This document shows positions 6,222 through 13,219 of a stretch of DNA of 15,107 nt, piece after piece. How positions within the stretch are numbered: position 1 is the first letter of the stretch; each line of letters begins with the position of its first letter. The stretch spans positions 1-15,107 of the forward strand of contig JAFDKD010000202.1 of the NCBI GenBank assembly GCA_019307165.1, written 5' to 3'. The notes under the pieces are model-generated. The model was not told the origin of the DNA and ran no database searches. It saw only the letters and a program-made list of their open reading frames with translations. The translations under genes and the position numbers were made by a program. The stretch comes from Deltaproteobacteria bacterium. Its GTDB lineage: Bacteria > Desulfobacterota > DSM-4660 > Desulfatiglandales > Desulfatiglandaceae.

Positions 6222-7394
6222 TTATGGCTCCAGCAGGCATGCGTCGTCGCCTTCCTCCATTTGATCCGCAAGAATGAGGTTGTCTCGGTGGATCACCTCG
6301 TCATCGTGCTTGAAACCCAGTTCGGATTCTATTTGGGACGATTTCAGTCCCATGATCTTGCGGACATCCCCTGAATGGTAATTTACCATGCCTACCGCAA
6401 TCGTTTTGCCGACTTCATTGACAAGAAGTACGGAATTCCCCAGGCTGAAGCGGCCGCTGACTTCCTTGATCCCGGAGGGAAGGAGGCTTTTTCCGGCTTG
6501 AACAAGGGCCTTTTCCGCGCCCTCGTCAATAACGAGCCGGCCCTTGGGGGATTTCGTAAAAGCGATCCAGTGTTTTTTGCTGCAAAGGGTGACTTCTCCG
6601 GGGAGAAACAAGGTCCCCACGGGTTTCCCCTTGAAAATCTGCTTCAGGATATCGGGGATCAAGCCGTTGGCAATAATGGTGGGCACGCCCGCCATGGATA
6701 CTTTCCGGGCCGCTGCAATCTTGGTGGCCATGCCGCCGGTTCCTAAAAAGCCGGGAATGGCGCTCGCCCGCTTTATCATGCCTCGATCCACCCTCTCCAC
6801 GATTTCAAGGAGAATCGCGTCCTCATGGCTTCTGGGGTCTTTATCGTACAGGCCGTCGATGTTGGTCAAATTTACCAATAAATCCGATTCAGTTAAATTG
6901 GTCACCATGGCGCTTAAATTATCGTTGTCTCCGAACTTGATTTCATCCACCACCACCGTGTCGTTTTCGTTCACTATGGGAATGATTTTCCATGAGAGCA
7001 GCGTGAAAATGGTGTTCCTCGCATTCAGATAGCGTCGACGGTGGGTCAGATCATCCCGCGTGAGCAGGACCTGGGCAACCTTGTAGCCGTGTCTTGCAAA
7101 GGCCTCTTCCCACGCCCTTATCAGGCTGCTTTGGCCCACCGCAGCCATGGCCTGCTGTTGGGATACCGATTGGGGCCGCTTGGCGAGTCCGATTATTTTC
7201 ATTCCAGAGGCGATGGCGCCGGAGGAAACGAGGATGACTTCATGCCCTTTTTTCCTGAGTTCGGAAATGTTGGTGCTCAAGCCGTCGATGACGTTCAGAT
7301 TGAGTCCGTTCCTTGCAGTGAGCACACCGCTGCCCACTTTCACCACCGCCCGTTTCCGATTGTTTATCAGCTGTTTTCGTTCTCTCTTGTCCAT
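6222..7394 (-). CDS. proB: Glutamate 5-kinase
   Basis: 390 residues from ATG at 7394. An N-terminal amino-acid kinase domain begins VVKVGSGVLT; SSGAIASG, the catalytic-region NENDTVVVDEIKFGDNDNLSA and GTGGMATK all match ProB. A PUA domain forms the C-terminus (from about residue 285; SLLPSGIKEVSG, GMVNYHSGDVRKIMG). ProB phosphorylates glutamate, the first step of proline synthesis, and is normally feedback-inhibited by proline. The longer open frame up to 7511 is obgE coding DNA and was rejected. The start overlaps obgE by 28 bases with no strong ribosome-binding site, suggesting coupling to obgE translation. The next enzyme, ProA, is not in this window. Confidence 0.95.
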   Translation of the reverse strand: MDKRERKQLINNRKRAVVKVGSGVLTARNGLNLNVIDGLSTNISELRKKGHEVILVSSGAIASGMKIIGLAKRPQSVSQQQAMAAVGQSSLIRAWEEAFARHGYKVAQVLLTRDDLTHRRRYLNARNTIFTLLSWKIIPIVNENDTVVVDEIKFGDNDNLSAMVTNLTESDLLVNLTNIDGLYDKDPRSHEDAILLEIVERVDRGMIKRASAIPGFLGTGGMATKIAAARKVSMAGVPTIIANGLIPDILKQIFKGKPVGTLFLPGEVTLCSKKHWIAFTKSPKGRLVIDEGAEKALVQAGKSLLPSGIKEVSGRFSLGNSVLLVNEVGKTIAVGMVNYHSGDVRKIMGLKSSQIESELGFKHDDEVIHRDNLILADQMEEGDDACLLEP

Positions 7395-8383
7395 ATGTTC
7401 AAAATCGCTTCTTTCAATTCCCGAATCCCTTGGCCACGCAAGGCTGATGCCCATATGGGGCTGGTTCCGGACGCCTTGAGCCGTTCGGCCAGGATATCCC
7501 TGTCCCGGCACCCCGAATCGTAAAGATCCATCTTATTGATGACCACGAGGCTCGGCTTTTCTAGCAGCGTTTGATTGAATGCGGACATTTCGCGCCGGAG
7601 CATGCAATAGTCCTCGAGGATATCCTCCTGGGATGAATAGGTGATGTCCAATACATGCAGAAGGAGCTTTGTCCGCTCGATGTGCTTTAAAAAACGGTGC
7701 CCCAGCCCCTTTCCCAGGCTGGCCCCGTCGATGAGTCCCGGGATATCCGCAATGACCAGGGGTTCATGGATATCGAACGTCATCACGCCGAGGTTCGGCA
7801 CCAGCGTTGTGAAAGGGTAGCTGTTTACCTTGGGACGGGCGGTGCTGAGCCGCGAGAGAAGGGTCGATTTGCCTGCATTGGGCAATCCGATGATGCCGAT
7901 GTCGGCCAGAAATTTGAGGGAGAGCCGGAAACTTGCGCTTTCACCCGGAACGCCTTTCTGGGCGTACCGGGGCGCCCGGTTCACAGCTGTCGCGAAATGT
8001 TGGTTTCCCTTGCCCCCCTTGCCGCCCCGGACGAGCAGGTAGGCCTGGTCATCTCGAACCAGGTCGACAAGCATTTTGTCCGTATCGGCATGTTGGACGA
8101 CTGTTCCTAGAGGCACTTCAAGGACGAGGTCGGGAGCGGATTTTCCCGTTTGGTTGCTTCCTCTTCCGGGTTGTCCGTTTCTCGCCGCAAATTGCCGGCG
8201 GGCTTTATAATGACCCAGGGTGAAAAGGCGCTTTGTGGCCCGAACGGCGATGTTTCCTCCGTGGCCCCCGTCGCCCCCGTCAGGGCCGCCTTTGGGAACA
8301 TATTTCTCCCGCCTGAAACTGACGCAGCCTCGCCCCCCGTCCCCTGATCTGGTGGTAATGACAATTTCGTCCAGAAATCCCAT
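7367..8383 (-). CDS. obgE: Obg/CgtA GTPase
   Basis: 338 residues. The glycine-rich Obg fold (1-160: GDGGRGCVSFRREKYVPKGG, GGDGGHGG) is followed by the G domain: G1 GLPNAGKST (166-174), G2 in YPFTTL (189-194), G3 DIPGL (213-217), G4 NKMD (283-286) and G5 SAL (313-315). It ends soon after the G domain, so the extra C-terminal domain of some Gram-positive Obg proteins is absent. Obg acts in 50S subunit maturation and ppGpp-linked stress control. It follows rplU-rpmA, the usual place, and overlaps proB. Confidence 0.97.
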   Translation of the reverse strand: MGFLDEIVITTRSGDGGRGCVSFRREKYVPKGGPDGGDGGHGGNIAVRATKRLFTLGHYKARRQFAARNGQPGRGSNQTGKSAPDLVLEVPLGTVVQHADTDKMLVDLVRDDQAYLLVRGGKGGKGNQHFATAVNRAPRYAQKGVPGESASFRLSLKFLADIGIIGLPNAGKSTLLSRLSTARPKVNSYPFTTLVPNLGVMTFDIHEPLVIADIPGLIDGASLGKGLGHRFLKHIERTKLLLHVLDITYSSQEDILEDYCMLRREMSAFNQTLLEKPSLVVINKMDLYDSGCRDRDILAERLKASGTSPIWASALRGQGIRELKEAILNIWTRENENS

Positions 8384-8420
8384 ATTTCGTTCCGGGGGTT
8401 GTGGCAGCGGAGATAGGCTA

Positions 8421-8473
8421 GTCGGTTTCCATCTGGAAACGACTTAGCGCCCATGTTTCATTTCGTGATGGGC
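8421..8473 (-). repeat. Two hairpins in the rpmA-obgE spacer
   Basis: GTC-G-TTTCC (8421-8430, one bulged base) pairs with GGAAACGAC (8435-8443) over an ATCT loop. Next to it, GCCCAT (8449-8454) pairs with ATGGGC (8468-8473), directly after the rpmA stop. Neither has a T-run on the minus strand, so they are unlikely to terminate transcription fully. They could be mRNA processing or stability elements that let ribosomal protein levels differ from Obg. Confidence 0.4.
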
Positions 8474-8474
8474 C

Positions 8475-8729
8475 CTAGTCGGCGTAAACGCTTATTTTTT
8501 TACGGTTTTTCCCAAGACGCTCGAAGGCGACGACGCCGTCGATTTTGGCAAAGATGGTATAATCCCTCCCCAGACCGACATTGCTGCCCGGATGGAACTG
8601 CGTCCCTCTTTGCCGGACCAGAATATTACCCGCCTTCACCTTCTGTCCTGAGTACCTCTTTACGCCGAATCGCTGCCCGGCGCTGTCTCTTCCGTTTCGG
8701 GAGCTGCCGCCCGCTTTTTTGTGTGCCAT
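8475..8729 (-). CDS. rpmA: 50S ribosomal protein L27
   Basis: 84 residues, the usual size. It starts MAHKKAGGSSRNGRDS directly, without the cleavable N-terminal extension seen in Firmicutes, as expected for a proteobacterium. RFGVKRYSGQ, AGNILVRQRGT and PGSNVGLGRDYTIFA are all conserved. The N-terminus reaches into the peptidyl transferase centre. A GAGGT site lies ten bases before the ATG. It is 34 bases after rplU in the same operon. Confidence 0.98.
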   Translation of the reverse strand: MAHKKAGGSSRNGRDSAGQRFGVKRYSGQKVKAGNILVRQRGTQFHPGSNVGLGRDYTIFAKIDGVVAFERLGKNRKKISVYAD

Positions 8730-8763
8730 GTGTTATTGACCTCGCAAGGGGATTTACTTTGAG

Positions 8764-9075
8764 TTATCCCGCTACGTTCTCTATCTTAACCTGGGTGAAG
8801 ACTTGCCGGTGGCCCCGCTTCCTGCGGTATCCTTTTCTGCGTTTAAATTTAAAGACCACGATCTTGCGGCTTTTCCCCTGAGCGAGGATGCGCCCCTCCA
8901 CCTTCGAACCTTCAAGGAAAGGCGTCCCCACGTTTACGCTTTCACCATCGGAGGTGAGCAGCACCTGGTCGAAAGTGACCGAATCGCCGATGTCGCCATT
9001 CAGTTTTTCGAGCTTGATTTCGTCGCCCTCGGCGACCCGGTACTGTTTGCCTCCCGTTTTAATGACGGCATACAT
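8764..9075 (-). CDS. rplU: 50S ribosomal protein L21
   Basis: 103 residues from ATG at 9075, the same length as E. coli L21. MYAVIKTGGKQYRV at the start and KRRKGYRRKRGHRQ near the end are family hallmarks. L21 binds 23S rRNA. An in-frame GTG at 9084 would add three residues, but it lies inside the ribosome-binding site and is rejected. First gene of the rplU-rpmA-obgE-proB operon, behind a good sigma70 promoter. Confidence 0.97.
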   Translation of the reverse strand: MYAVIKTGGKQYRVAEGDEIKLEKLNGDIGDSVTFDQVLLTSDGESVNVGTPFLEGSKVEGRILAQGKSRKIVVFKFKRRKGYRRKRGHRQVFTQVKIENVAG

Positions 9076-9081
9076 TATATT

Positions 9082-9088
9082 CACCTCT
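9082..9088 (-). promoter_or_regulatory. rplU ribosome-binding site, decides the start
   Basis: AGAGGTG on the minus strand, six bases before ATG 9075. The GTG at 9084 is part of this site, which rules it out as the start codon. Confidence 0.85.
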
Positions 9089-9110
9089 TATCGAATCATG
9101 TGAAACAAAT

Positions 9111-9139
9111 AGTATAATAAGCTCTCAAGATTAAGTCAA
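9111..9139 (-). promoter_or_regulatory. sigma70 promoter of the rplU operon
   Basis: On the minus strand, -35 TTGACT (9134-9139), 17-base spacer, -10 TATACT (9111-9116): five of six matches each with ideal spacing. Transcription would begin near 9104, about 29 bases before rplU, leaving no room for a long leader RNA. Confidence 0.8.
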
Positions 9140-9245
9140 GGATAATTCTTATATTCGGATAGCGGCCAAGGCATGTCTCCTCTCAGTTAAATAGAACGTG
9201 CACAACCCGACCGCGAATCAGGCCCCGTCCTCCATCGCCCGTTCT

Positions 9246-9779
9246 TCATTTGAACGCATCTGTATTATCTCGAAGATTGCCGATAATGGCGTTGTTAATT
9301 GCCAGGCAACTGAGTTTGCCGAGACTCGTCAACAGGTCCATTTCCTCCTGGGGAGGGACTTTTTTCGATGGAAAATAAACCCGTAAGATGCTGTAAGCGC
9401 TTTCACTCACGGTAAACGGAATCCCGATAACCGAACAAAGCCCTTCCGCTTCGGCGGCCGGGCGATTTTGAATCCTCGGATCGTTGTCAAAATCATTGAC
9501 GATGATAATGTCGCCCTGCATGATTTCGGTAACGCTCTTGCCGTAGTCTATGGCCCCCGAACTCAGGTATGTCTTGCTGAGACCATAACTGGCCACCACT
9601 TTCAGGTCCAGGGAGCCGTGCGCCAGGACCCTTATGGTGGCCCCCTTGGCGCCGGTCAATTCCGTGGCCAGCGTTACGATGAAATAGAGGATATCCCCCA
9701 GGTCCTCCTCATCCATATAAATGGCGTCTATTACCCGAATAAGCGAAAAATAGAAGGAATCTATACTCGAAATATTCAT
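9246..9779 (-). CDS. Stand-alone GAF-domain protein
   Basis: 177 residues forming essentially one GAF domain (about 25-165): LGDILYFIVTLATELTGAKGATIRVL, LKVVASYGLSKTYLS, IIVNDFDNDPRIQNR, GLCSVIGIPF and SLGKLSCLAINNA follow the GAF pattern. No kinase, GGDEF, HTH or other output domain is attached. GAF domains bind small ligands or mediate dimerisation; the ligand is unknown. Two ATGs compete: 9785 is only two bases from GGAGG, while 9779 is eight bases away and is chosen. The open frame up to 9833 has no ribosome-binding site. It ends about 107 bases before the rplU promoter. Confidence 0.8.
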   Translation of the reverse strand: MNISSIDSFYFSLIRVIDAIYMDEEDLGDILYFIVTLATELTGAKGATIRVLAHGSLDLKVVASYGLSKTYLSSGAIDYGKSVTEIMQGDIIIVNDFDNDPRIQNRPAAEAEGLCSVIGIPFTVSESAYSILRVYFPSKKVPPQEEMDLLTSLGKLSCLAINNAIIGNLRDNTDAFK

Positions 9780-9787
9780 GCTCATCA

Positions 9788-9794
9788 CCTCCCC
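9788..9794 (-). promoter_or_regulatory. Ribosome-binding site that decides the GAF gene start
   Basis: GGGGAGG on the minus strand; its spacing favours ATG 9779 (8 bases) over ATG 9785 (2 bases). Confidence 0.7.
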
Positions 9795-9963
9795 GTGGGG
9801 GTTTGCGTGCAAGGTGGCGATAAAACCCAACACATTCGGTGCCGGATCTACGTCGATGTTTCAGTCATCCCGCGGGGATCCGGATGAACGGGGCCTGGAT
9901 TTCCCATTTTAGCGGGGAATGATAAATCAGGTGTTGCATCCAGTATACCTGCGCGGGCGGGTG

Positions 9964-10893
9964 TTAAAAAGCTTTTTCAATATTCAACGCATCGCCCGGC
10001 CGGGGCTGTTTTTTCCACCTTCGGTGCATCCACACCCACTGCTCAGGATGGCGGCGGATGATGTTCTCGCACCGATCGGAGCATTTCTGTGTGTTCACGG
10101 CCAGGTCGCGAACCGGATCGCCGGTCGATTCAAGTTCCACCGGAGGCTGGACCTCAAGATGGTAGGAGAGGTCCTCCTTCATGACGATAAAGGCCGGCAC
10201 AATGCTCATTCTGTATTTCTGAGCCAGGACCACCGGACCTACCGCCGTGTGGGCCCAGCGGCCGAAAAACTTCACAAAGACCCCTTCCACCTTCGTGTCC
10301 TGGTCGATCAGGATGCCGATGGAATACCCCTTTTTGATGCTTTGGATAAGCTCCCGCATGCCTTTGCCCCTGGAAATCTGGCTGTAACCCGCCCGGCCCC
10401 TGTTTTCGGTAATCAATTTGTCAAACCGGTCATCCAGCGACGGGGCGCCGATGACCTTGAAGCGATACCCCTGCTGAGCCGCCCAGGCCGCCATGAGTTC
10501 CCAGTTGCCGAAGTGGGCCGTAATGGTGAGGAATCCCCTGTTCGGGGTGATGGCCTTTTCCAGGTGTTCGCGTCCTTCAACGGTGATGAGGCTGTCCAGA
10601 CCTTCCCTGATGAGCTTGGGGATTCGAACGGCATCGGCGGCCGTTGTTCCAAAGTGCAGGAAGACGCGCCGGGCCAGATCGACGATCTCGGCTCGCGATT
10701 TCTCCTTCCCAAATGCCATGGATAGATGGCGAAATGTCCGCCTTCGGTCCTTGCCGTCCACATAGAAGGCCATTCGACCCAGGTTCCGCGTCATCAGGAT
10801 CGCCGGTTTTCGAGGCAGCGCGCGAAGCAGGCGGACCATGAATGAAACCATGAGGAAAAGGAGCCAATTGCGGAGTTTTTTTGCCGGCTTCAT
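9964..10893 (-). CDS. LpxL/HtrB-family lipid A late acyltransferase
   Basis: 309 residues from ATG at 10893, where a basic residue plus hydrophobic start (MKPAKKLRNWLLFLMVSFMV) gives the usual N-terminal membrane anchor. The acyltransferase motif H-x4-E is HFGNWE (H127, E132). GILIDQDTKVEGVFVKFFGR (193-212), VLAQKYRMSIVPAF and the C-terminal HPEQWVWMHRRWK (282-294) are all typical of HtrB/MsbB proteins. The enzyme adds a secondary acyl chain to lipid A at the inner membrane. Which chain and which acyl donor cannot be told from sequence. The open frame extends 30 codons upstream, but that part has no family resemblance. It is probably monocistronic or co-transcribed with the GAF gene 184 bases on. 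Confidence 0.92.
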   Translation of the reverse strand: MKPAKKLRNWLLFLMVSFMVRLLRALPRKPAILMTRNLGRMAFYVDGKDRRRTFRHLSMAFGKEKSRAEIVDLARRVFLHFGTTAADAVRIPKLIREGLDSLITVEGREHLEKAITPNRGFLTITAHFGNWELMAAWAAQQGYRFKVIGAPSLDDRFDKLITENRGRAGYSQISRGKGMRELIQSIKKGYSIGILIDQDTKVEGVFVKFFGRWAHTAVGPVVLAQKYRMSIVPAFIVMKEDLSYHLEVQPPVELESTGDPVRDLAVNTQKCSDRCENIIRRHPEQWVWMHRRWKKQPRPGDALNIEKAF

Positions 10894-11038
10894 ATCGTTT
10901 ATTCCATCTGCAAAACCTGGTCCTGGGGGCCGGGTCACAGTTTCCTGGCTATGCCAATGCGGGAATAAGGTTTCCCCGCCCAACTACGGCGGGATCTTCG
11001 ACACCTAATGGGTGCATCACTTACAGGACAGCAAAGAA

Positions 11039-11139
11039 ATTGAGAATTGAAGATTGAAAATTGAAAATTAGTTGTGGCGCTGCGTAGCAGCGCATCCATA
11101 AATCTTCAATAATCAATAACTCAATGTTCAATATTCAAT
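11039..11139. repeat. Inverted-repeat element built of 7-bp units around a GC palindrome
   Basis: The left arm has four exact 7-bp units: ATTGAGA, ATTGAAG, ATTGAAA, ATTGAAA (11039-11066). The right arm has five units of the reverse complement type (11104-11139): CTTCAAT, AATCAAT, AACTCAAT, GTTCAAT, ATTCAAT, one being 8 bp. Between them is a perfect palindrome, GCGCTGC-GTA-GCAGCGC (11077-11093). The arms can pair to form one long imperfect hairpin. It carries no open reading frame and looks like a small non-coding repeat element. Confidence 0.8.
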
Positions 11140-11173
11140 GTATAGTGGGCGGCCTAAAAGCCGGGCGCGCCGC

Positions 11174-11208
11174 GGCGTAGCTGCCCTTTAGCGAAGCCGG
11201 GTCCTATG
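11174..11208. repeat. Direct repeat copy A downstream of the 442-aa gene
   Basis: Contains GGCGTAGC (11174-11181) and GCGAAGCCGGGTCCTATG (11191-11208). The second word matches copy B at 12628-12645 in 15 of 18 positions, and the first word matches exactly at 12592-12599. Confidence 0.55.
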
Positions 11209-11220
11209 TGCCCGAAGTCT

Positions 11221-12549
11221 TTACTTTCTGAGGGGCATCGTAAGCGCACCTTTTCCGAGCCGATGCACGAGTTTGTCGAGAGTGACCCGGCCGATGAGAT
11301 CCAACTGGTCCTGGTATTGGTCGTATTTCACATCCATGAGATCGGTGTACAGCCATGGGACGGCAGGGTATATATCCGTCTTTTCGTCAAAATAGATGGC
11401 CAAATAGACATTTTTGTCCAGGAGAATCACAGTGAAATCGGCCTGCGGACATATTTCCCCTTTCACCTGTCGCGCATTTTTCGGAACAACCACCAGGGGG
11501 CGCGCATCCTGCACATAAAACGTGATGTAGCGTTGCACCATCAGGTTCGACAAGGCAACGGACTCGGTTTCCGTAACGGGGACGTCAATCAATTTTCCCT
11601 CGTTAATTTTTTCTTTCACGCACGCGGAAATCGTGGCGCGAATATCCTTTTTCAGTTTTTCCACAACATCCTTAAACAACGCGGAGGGCTCAAAGCCGGT
11701 GACGTTTTCAGAGTGCATGTCGTTGCCGCAATCGAACTCCCCCATGATGGACGGCAATATCGCCAGACGCACGACGGAATCTTGTCCCGGGTTGTTGGGG
11801 GAAGCGCACGCATAAGCGCAGTAATTGGCTTCCTGTATTTTCAGCGACACAAAATCGTCCATTTGGAGAGCGCCCACTTCATACATCGCTTTAACCAGAA
11901 AGGGACTTTGAAGATAGGCGTAGAAATGAGGTTCTTTCCGGATGATATCCCTTAGCAGCTCCATTTCATCGGCTTCCAGCCCCGAAACTTTCAAATCTTC
12001 GGGCGTCGGCTTTACATGGTCTGCCGCGAGCAGGCAGCCCCTGCGGATCAGCTGTCCCAGATGAATTTTTTCGCTCCGATGGATTTTCTGCAGCAGGAGC
12101 AGGCGTATGGCAATGAATTCGGGAGCAGGGTAAACGCTTAGAATTGAAGAGGCGCGTTTGTGAAGGTTGAGTTCGGGGTCGTAATGGTAGAGGACCCTCA
12201 TGAGTCCAAGGATTTTGGGGTCCAGCACCAGGAGATCCAACGGGTTTTTTTCAGGGTCCGTCATACGGGCGGCGATATCGGCGAAATCGAGAGGTTCGCC
12301 CAATCCGGTATTGCGCCAGTCCTTTCTCGACGAAAAATCGCCTGCCCTTCCGAGGACAAGTTTTAAGAGATAGGCCAGTATTTCCCCTGCATATTGCTGG
12401 GACGGCGTGAGGGCCGCCAAGGCCTGTACGCCGTTGCTCGCGTTGCAGCCGTCCTGCGACGCGTCGTCCGCGGCAAAGGCCGGAGGAAGGAGACAAAGCG
12501 TCAGGAAGATGAGCGCGGTCAATAAGAGCAGGGCGGTTTTTCTAATCAT
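11221..12549 (-). CDS. Exported protein of unknown function, 442 residues
   Basis: I do not recognise this family. The N-terminus is a clear signal peptide: MIRKT, a hydrophobic core (about 6-21) and a likely cut after AFA at 26. The mature part is mixed alpha/beta with no transmembrane segment and seven cysteines (35, 172, 244, 248, 274, 310, 367), including CAYAC at 244-248, so disulfides or metal binding are possible in the periplasm. No TPR, protease or binding-protein motif was seen. The start ATG at 12549 is supported by the signal peptide; the ribosome-binding site is weak. The gene stands alone and is bracketed by related direct repeats (11174-11208, 12592-12645). It is divergent from trxC. 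Confidence 0.8.
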   Translation of the reverse strand: MIRKTALLLLTALIFLTLCLLPPAFAADDASQDGCNASNGVQALAALTPSQQYAGEILAYLLKLVLGRAGDFSSRKDWRNTGLGEPLDFADIAARMTDPEKNPLDLLVLDPKILGLMRVLYHYDPELNLHKRASSILSVYPAPEFIAIRLLLLQKIHRSEKIHLGQLIRRGCLLAADHVKPTPEDLKVSGLEADEMELLRDIIRKEPHFYAYLQSPFLVKAMYEVGALQMDDFVSLKIQEANYCAYACASPNNPGQDSVVRLAILPSIMGEFDCGNDMHSENVTGFEPSALFKDVVEKLKKDIRATISACVKEKINEGKLIDVPVTETESVALSNLMVQRYITFYVQDARPLVVVPKNARQVKGEICPQADFTVILLDKNVYLAIYFDEKTDIYPAVPWLYTDLMDVKYDQYQDQLDLIGRVTLDKLVHRLGKGALTMPLRK

Positions 12550-12591
12550 TTGAAATGGACCGATCCGTGATTAATTTTCTGTTATGTGTAA

Positions 12592-12645
12592 GGCGTAGCC
12601 TGCAGGGCCGACGTCCGTCTGAGGCGGGCGAAGTCCGTTCCTATG
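12592..12645. repeat. Direct repeat copy B upstream of the 442-aa gene
   Basis: GGCGTAGC (12592-12599) and GCGAAGTCCGTTCCTATG (12628-12645) repeat the two words of copy A in the same order and orientation, with a longer spacer (28 against 9 bases). AGTCC (12632-12636) and GGACT (12645-12649) can form a small hairpin within it. Confidence 0.55.
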
Positions 12646-12714
12646 GACTCTGATTCTTAAATCGTTTCCGGATGCCGAATTGTGCAACGAAATGTACCAT
12701 TTGAATCAAGGCCT

Positions 12715-12743
12715 GTAATAACCGATCCAGGATCAGAGGTCAA
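12715..12743 (-). promoter_or_regulatory. Possible sigma70 promoter for the 442-aa exported protein
   Basis: On the minus strand, TTGACC (12738-12743), 17 bases, TATTAC (12715-12720). It would begin transcription near 12708 and give a leader of about 160 bases. It lies directly against the trxC start codon, on top of the trxC ribosome-binding site, so the two genes may interfere. Confidence 0.35.
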
Positions 12744-12745
12744 GA

Positions 12746-13195
12746 ATGACTCAGAACAACGTTATCGTCCCGTGCGGCGAATGCGGCGCCAAAAACCGAA
12801 TTCCAGGCAACAGGCTGAACGACCGGCCCAGGTGCGGCAAGTGCCATGCCCCTATTTCCGTTGCGCCTTTTCCCGATCATCCCATAGAGGTTGCCGATCG
12901 CGATTTTTCGCGGGAAGTCCTGGCCTCCTCGCTGCCGGTTCTTCTAGACTGCTGGGCGCCCTGGTGCGGACCCTGCAAAATGATCGCCCCCGTGCTCGAG
13001 CAAATGGCAGGGGAGTATGCCGGCCGTCTCAAAGTGGCAAAGCTGAATGTGGACGAAAATCCCGCCACTGCATCACGGTACGGCATCCAAAGCATCCCCA
13101 CGCTGTTGCTCTTCAAAGGTGGAGAGGTGGTGGATACCCTCGTGGGTGCGTTGCCTAGGGAAGAGATTGCCCGTCGGCTGGCGCTTCATATATGA
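12746..13195 (+). CDS. trxC: Thioredoxin 2 (TrxC) with N-terminal zinc motif
   Basis: 149 residues. An N-terminal zinc-ribbon-like element has C10-x2-C13 and C30-x2-C33, as in E. coli TrxC. A thioredoxin fold follows with active site WCGPC (C74 and C77) and the cis-proline in SIPT (P118). It reduces protein disulfides in the cytoplasm; in E. coli the gene is induced by oxidative stress. AGAGGT (12735-12740) five bases before the ATG gives a good start. It converges on the fused reductase gene, whose stop is only 22 bases away, making that enzyme its likely electron donor by inference. No strong plus-strand promoter was seen upstream. Confidence 0.93.
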   Translation: MTQNNVIVPCGECGAKNRIPGNRLNDRPRCGKCHAPISVAPFPDHPIEVADRDFSREVLASSLPVLLDCWAPWCGPCKMIAPVLEQMAGEYAGRLKVAKLNVDENPATASRYGIQSIPTLLLFKGGEVVDTLVGALPREEIARRLALHI

Positions 13196-13219
13196 CTTGG
13201 AACTAAACTCTTCCGAGTC
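13194..13219. terminator. Shared hairpin between convergent trxC and reductase genes
   Basis: GACTTGGAA (13194-13202) pairs with TTCCGAGTC (13211-13219) through one G-T pair, with an 8-base loop. It overlaps both stop codons. There is no immediate T-run on either side, so function as a bidirectional terminator is only a suggestion. Confidence 0.4.

Larger units (their letters stand above)
10894..11220. other. 327-bp gap between the exported protein and the acyltransferase
   Basis: No gene seen. From right to left it holds a GC-rich tract next to the 11221 stop (one copy of a direct repeat, 11174-11208), the bipartite ATTGARR inverted-repeat element (11039-11139), a hairpin CCCGCC (10975-10980) / GGCGGG (10988-10993) with no T-run, and the presumed leader of the acyltransferase gene. 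No clear -35/-10 pair was found for that gene. Confidence 0.65.

Noticed and set aside
7395..7511. N-terminal extension of proB
   Set aside because: This part is obgE coding sequence in another frame and is absent from the ProB family.
9865..9887. TCATCC/GGATGA inverted repeat upstream of the GAF gene as an operator
   Set aside because: The 6-bp arms are short and could easily arise by chance; no second copy was seen.
9919..10725. Plus-strand open frame of 268 codons
   Set aside because: Antisense to the LpxL-family gene, whose motifs are complete; no domain in the plus-strand product.
10975..10993. CCCGCC/GGCGGG hairpin as a terminator
   Set aside because: There is no T-run on either strand and it lies in the presumed leader of the acyltransferase gene.
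11206..11955. Plus-strand open frame of 249 codons opposite the exported protein
   Set aside because: The minus strand has a full-length frame with a signal peptide; the plus product has no signal, domain or good ribosome-binding site.
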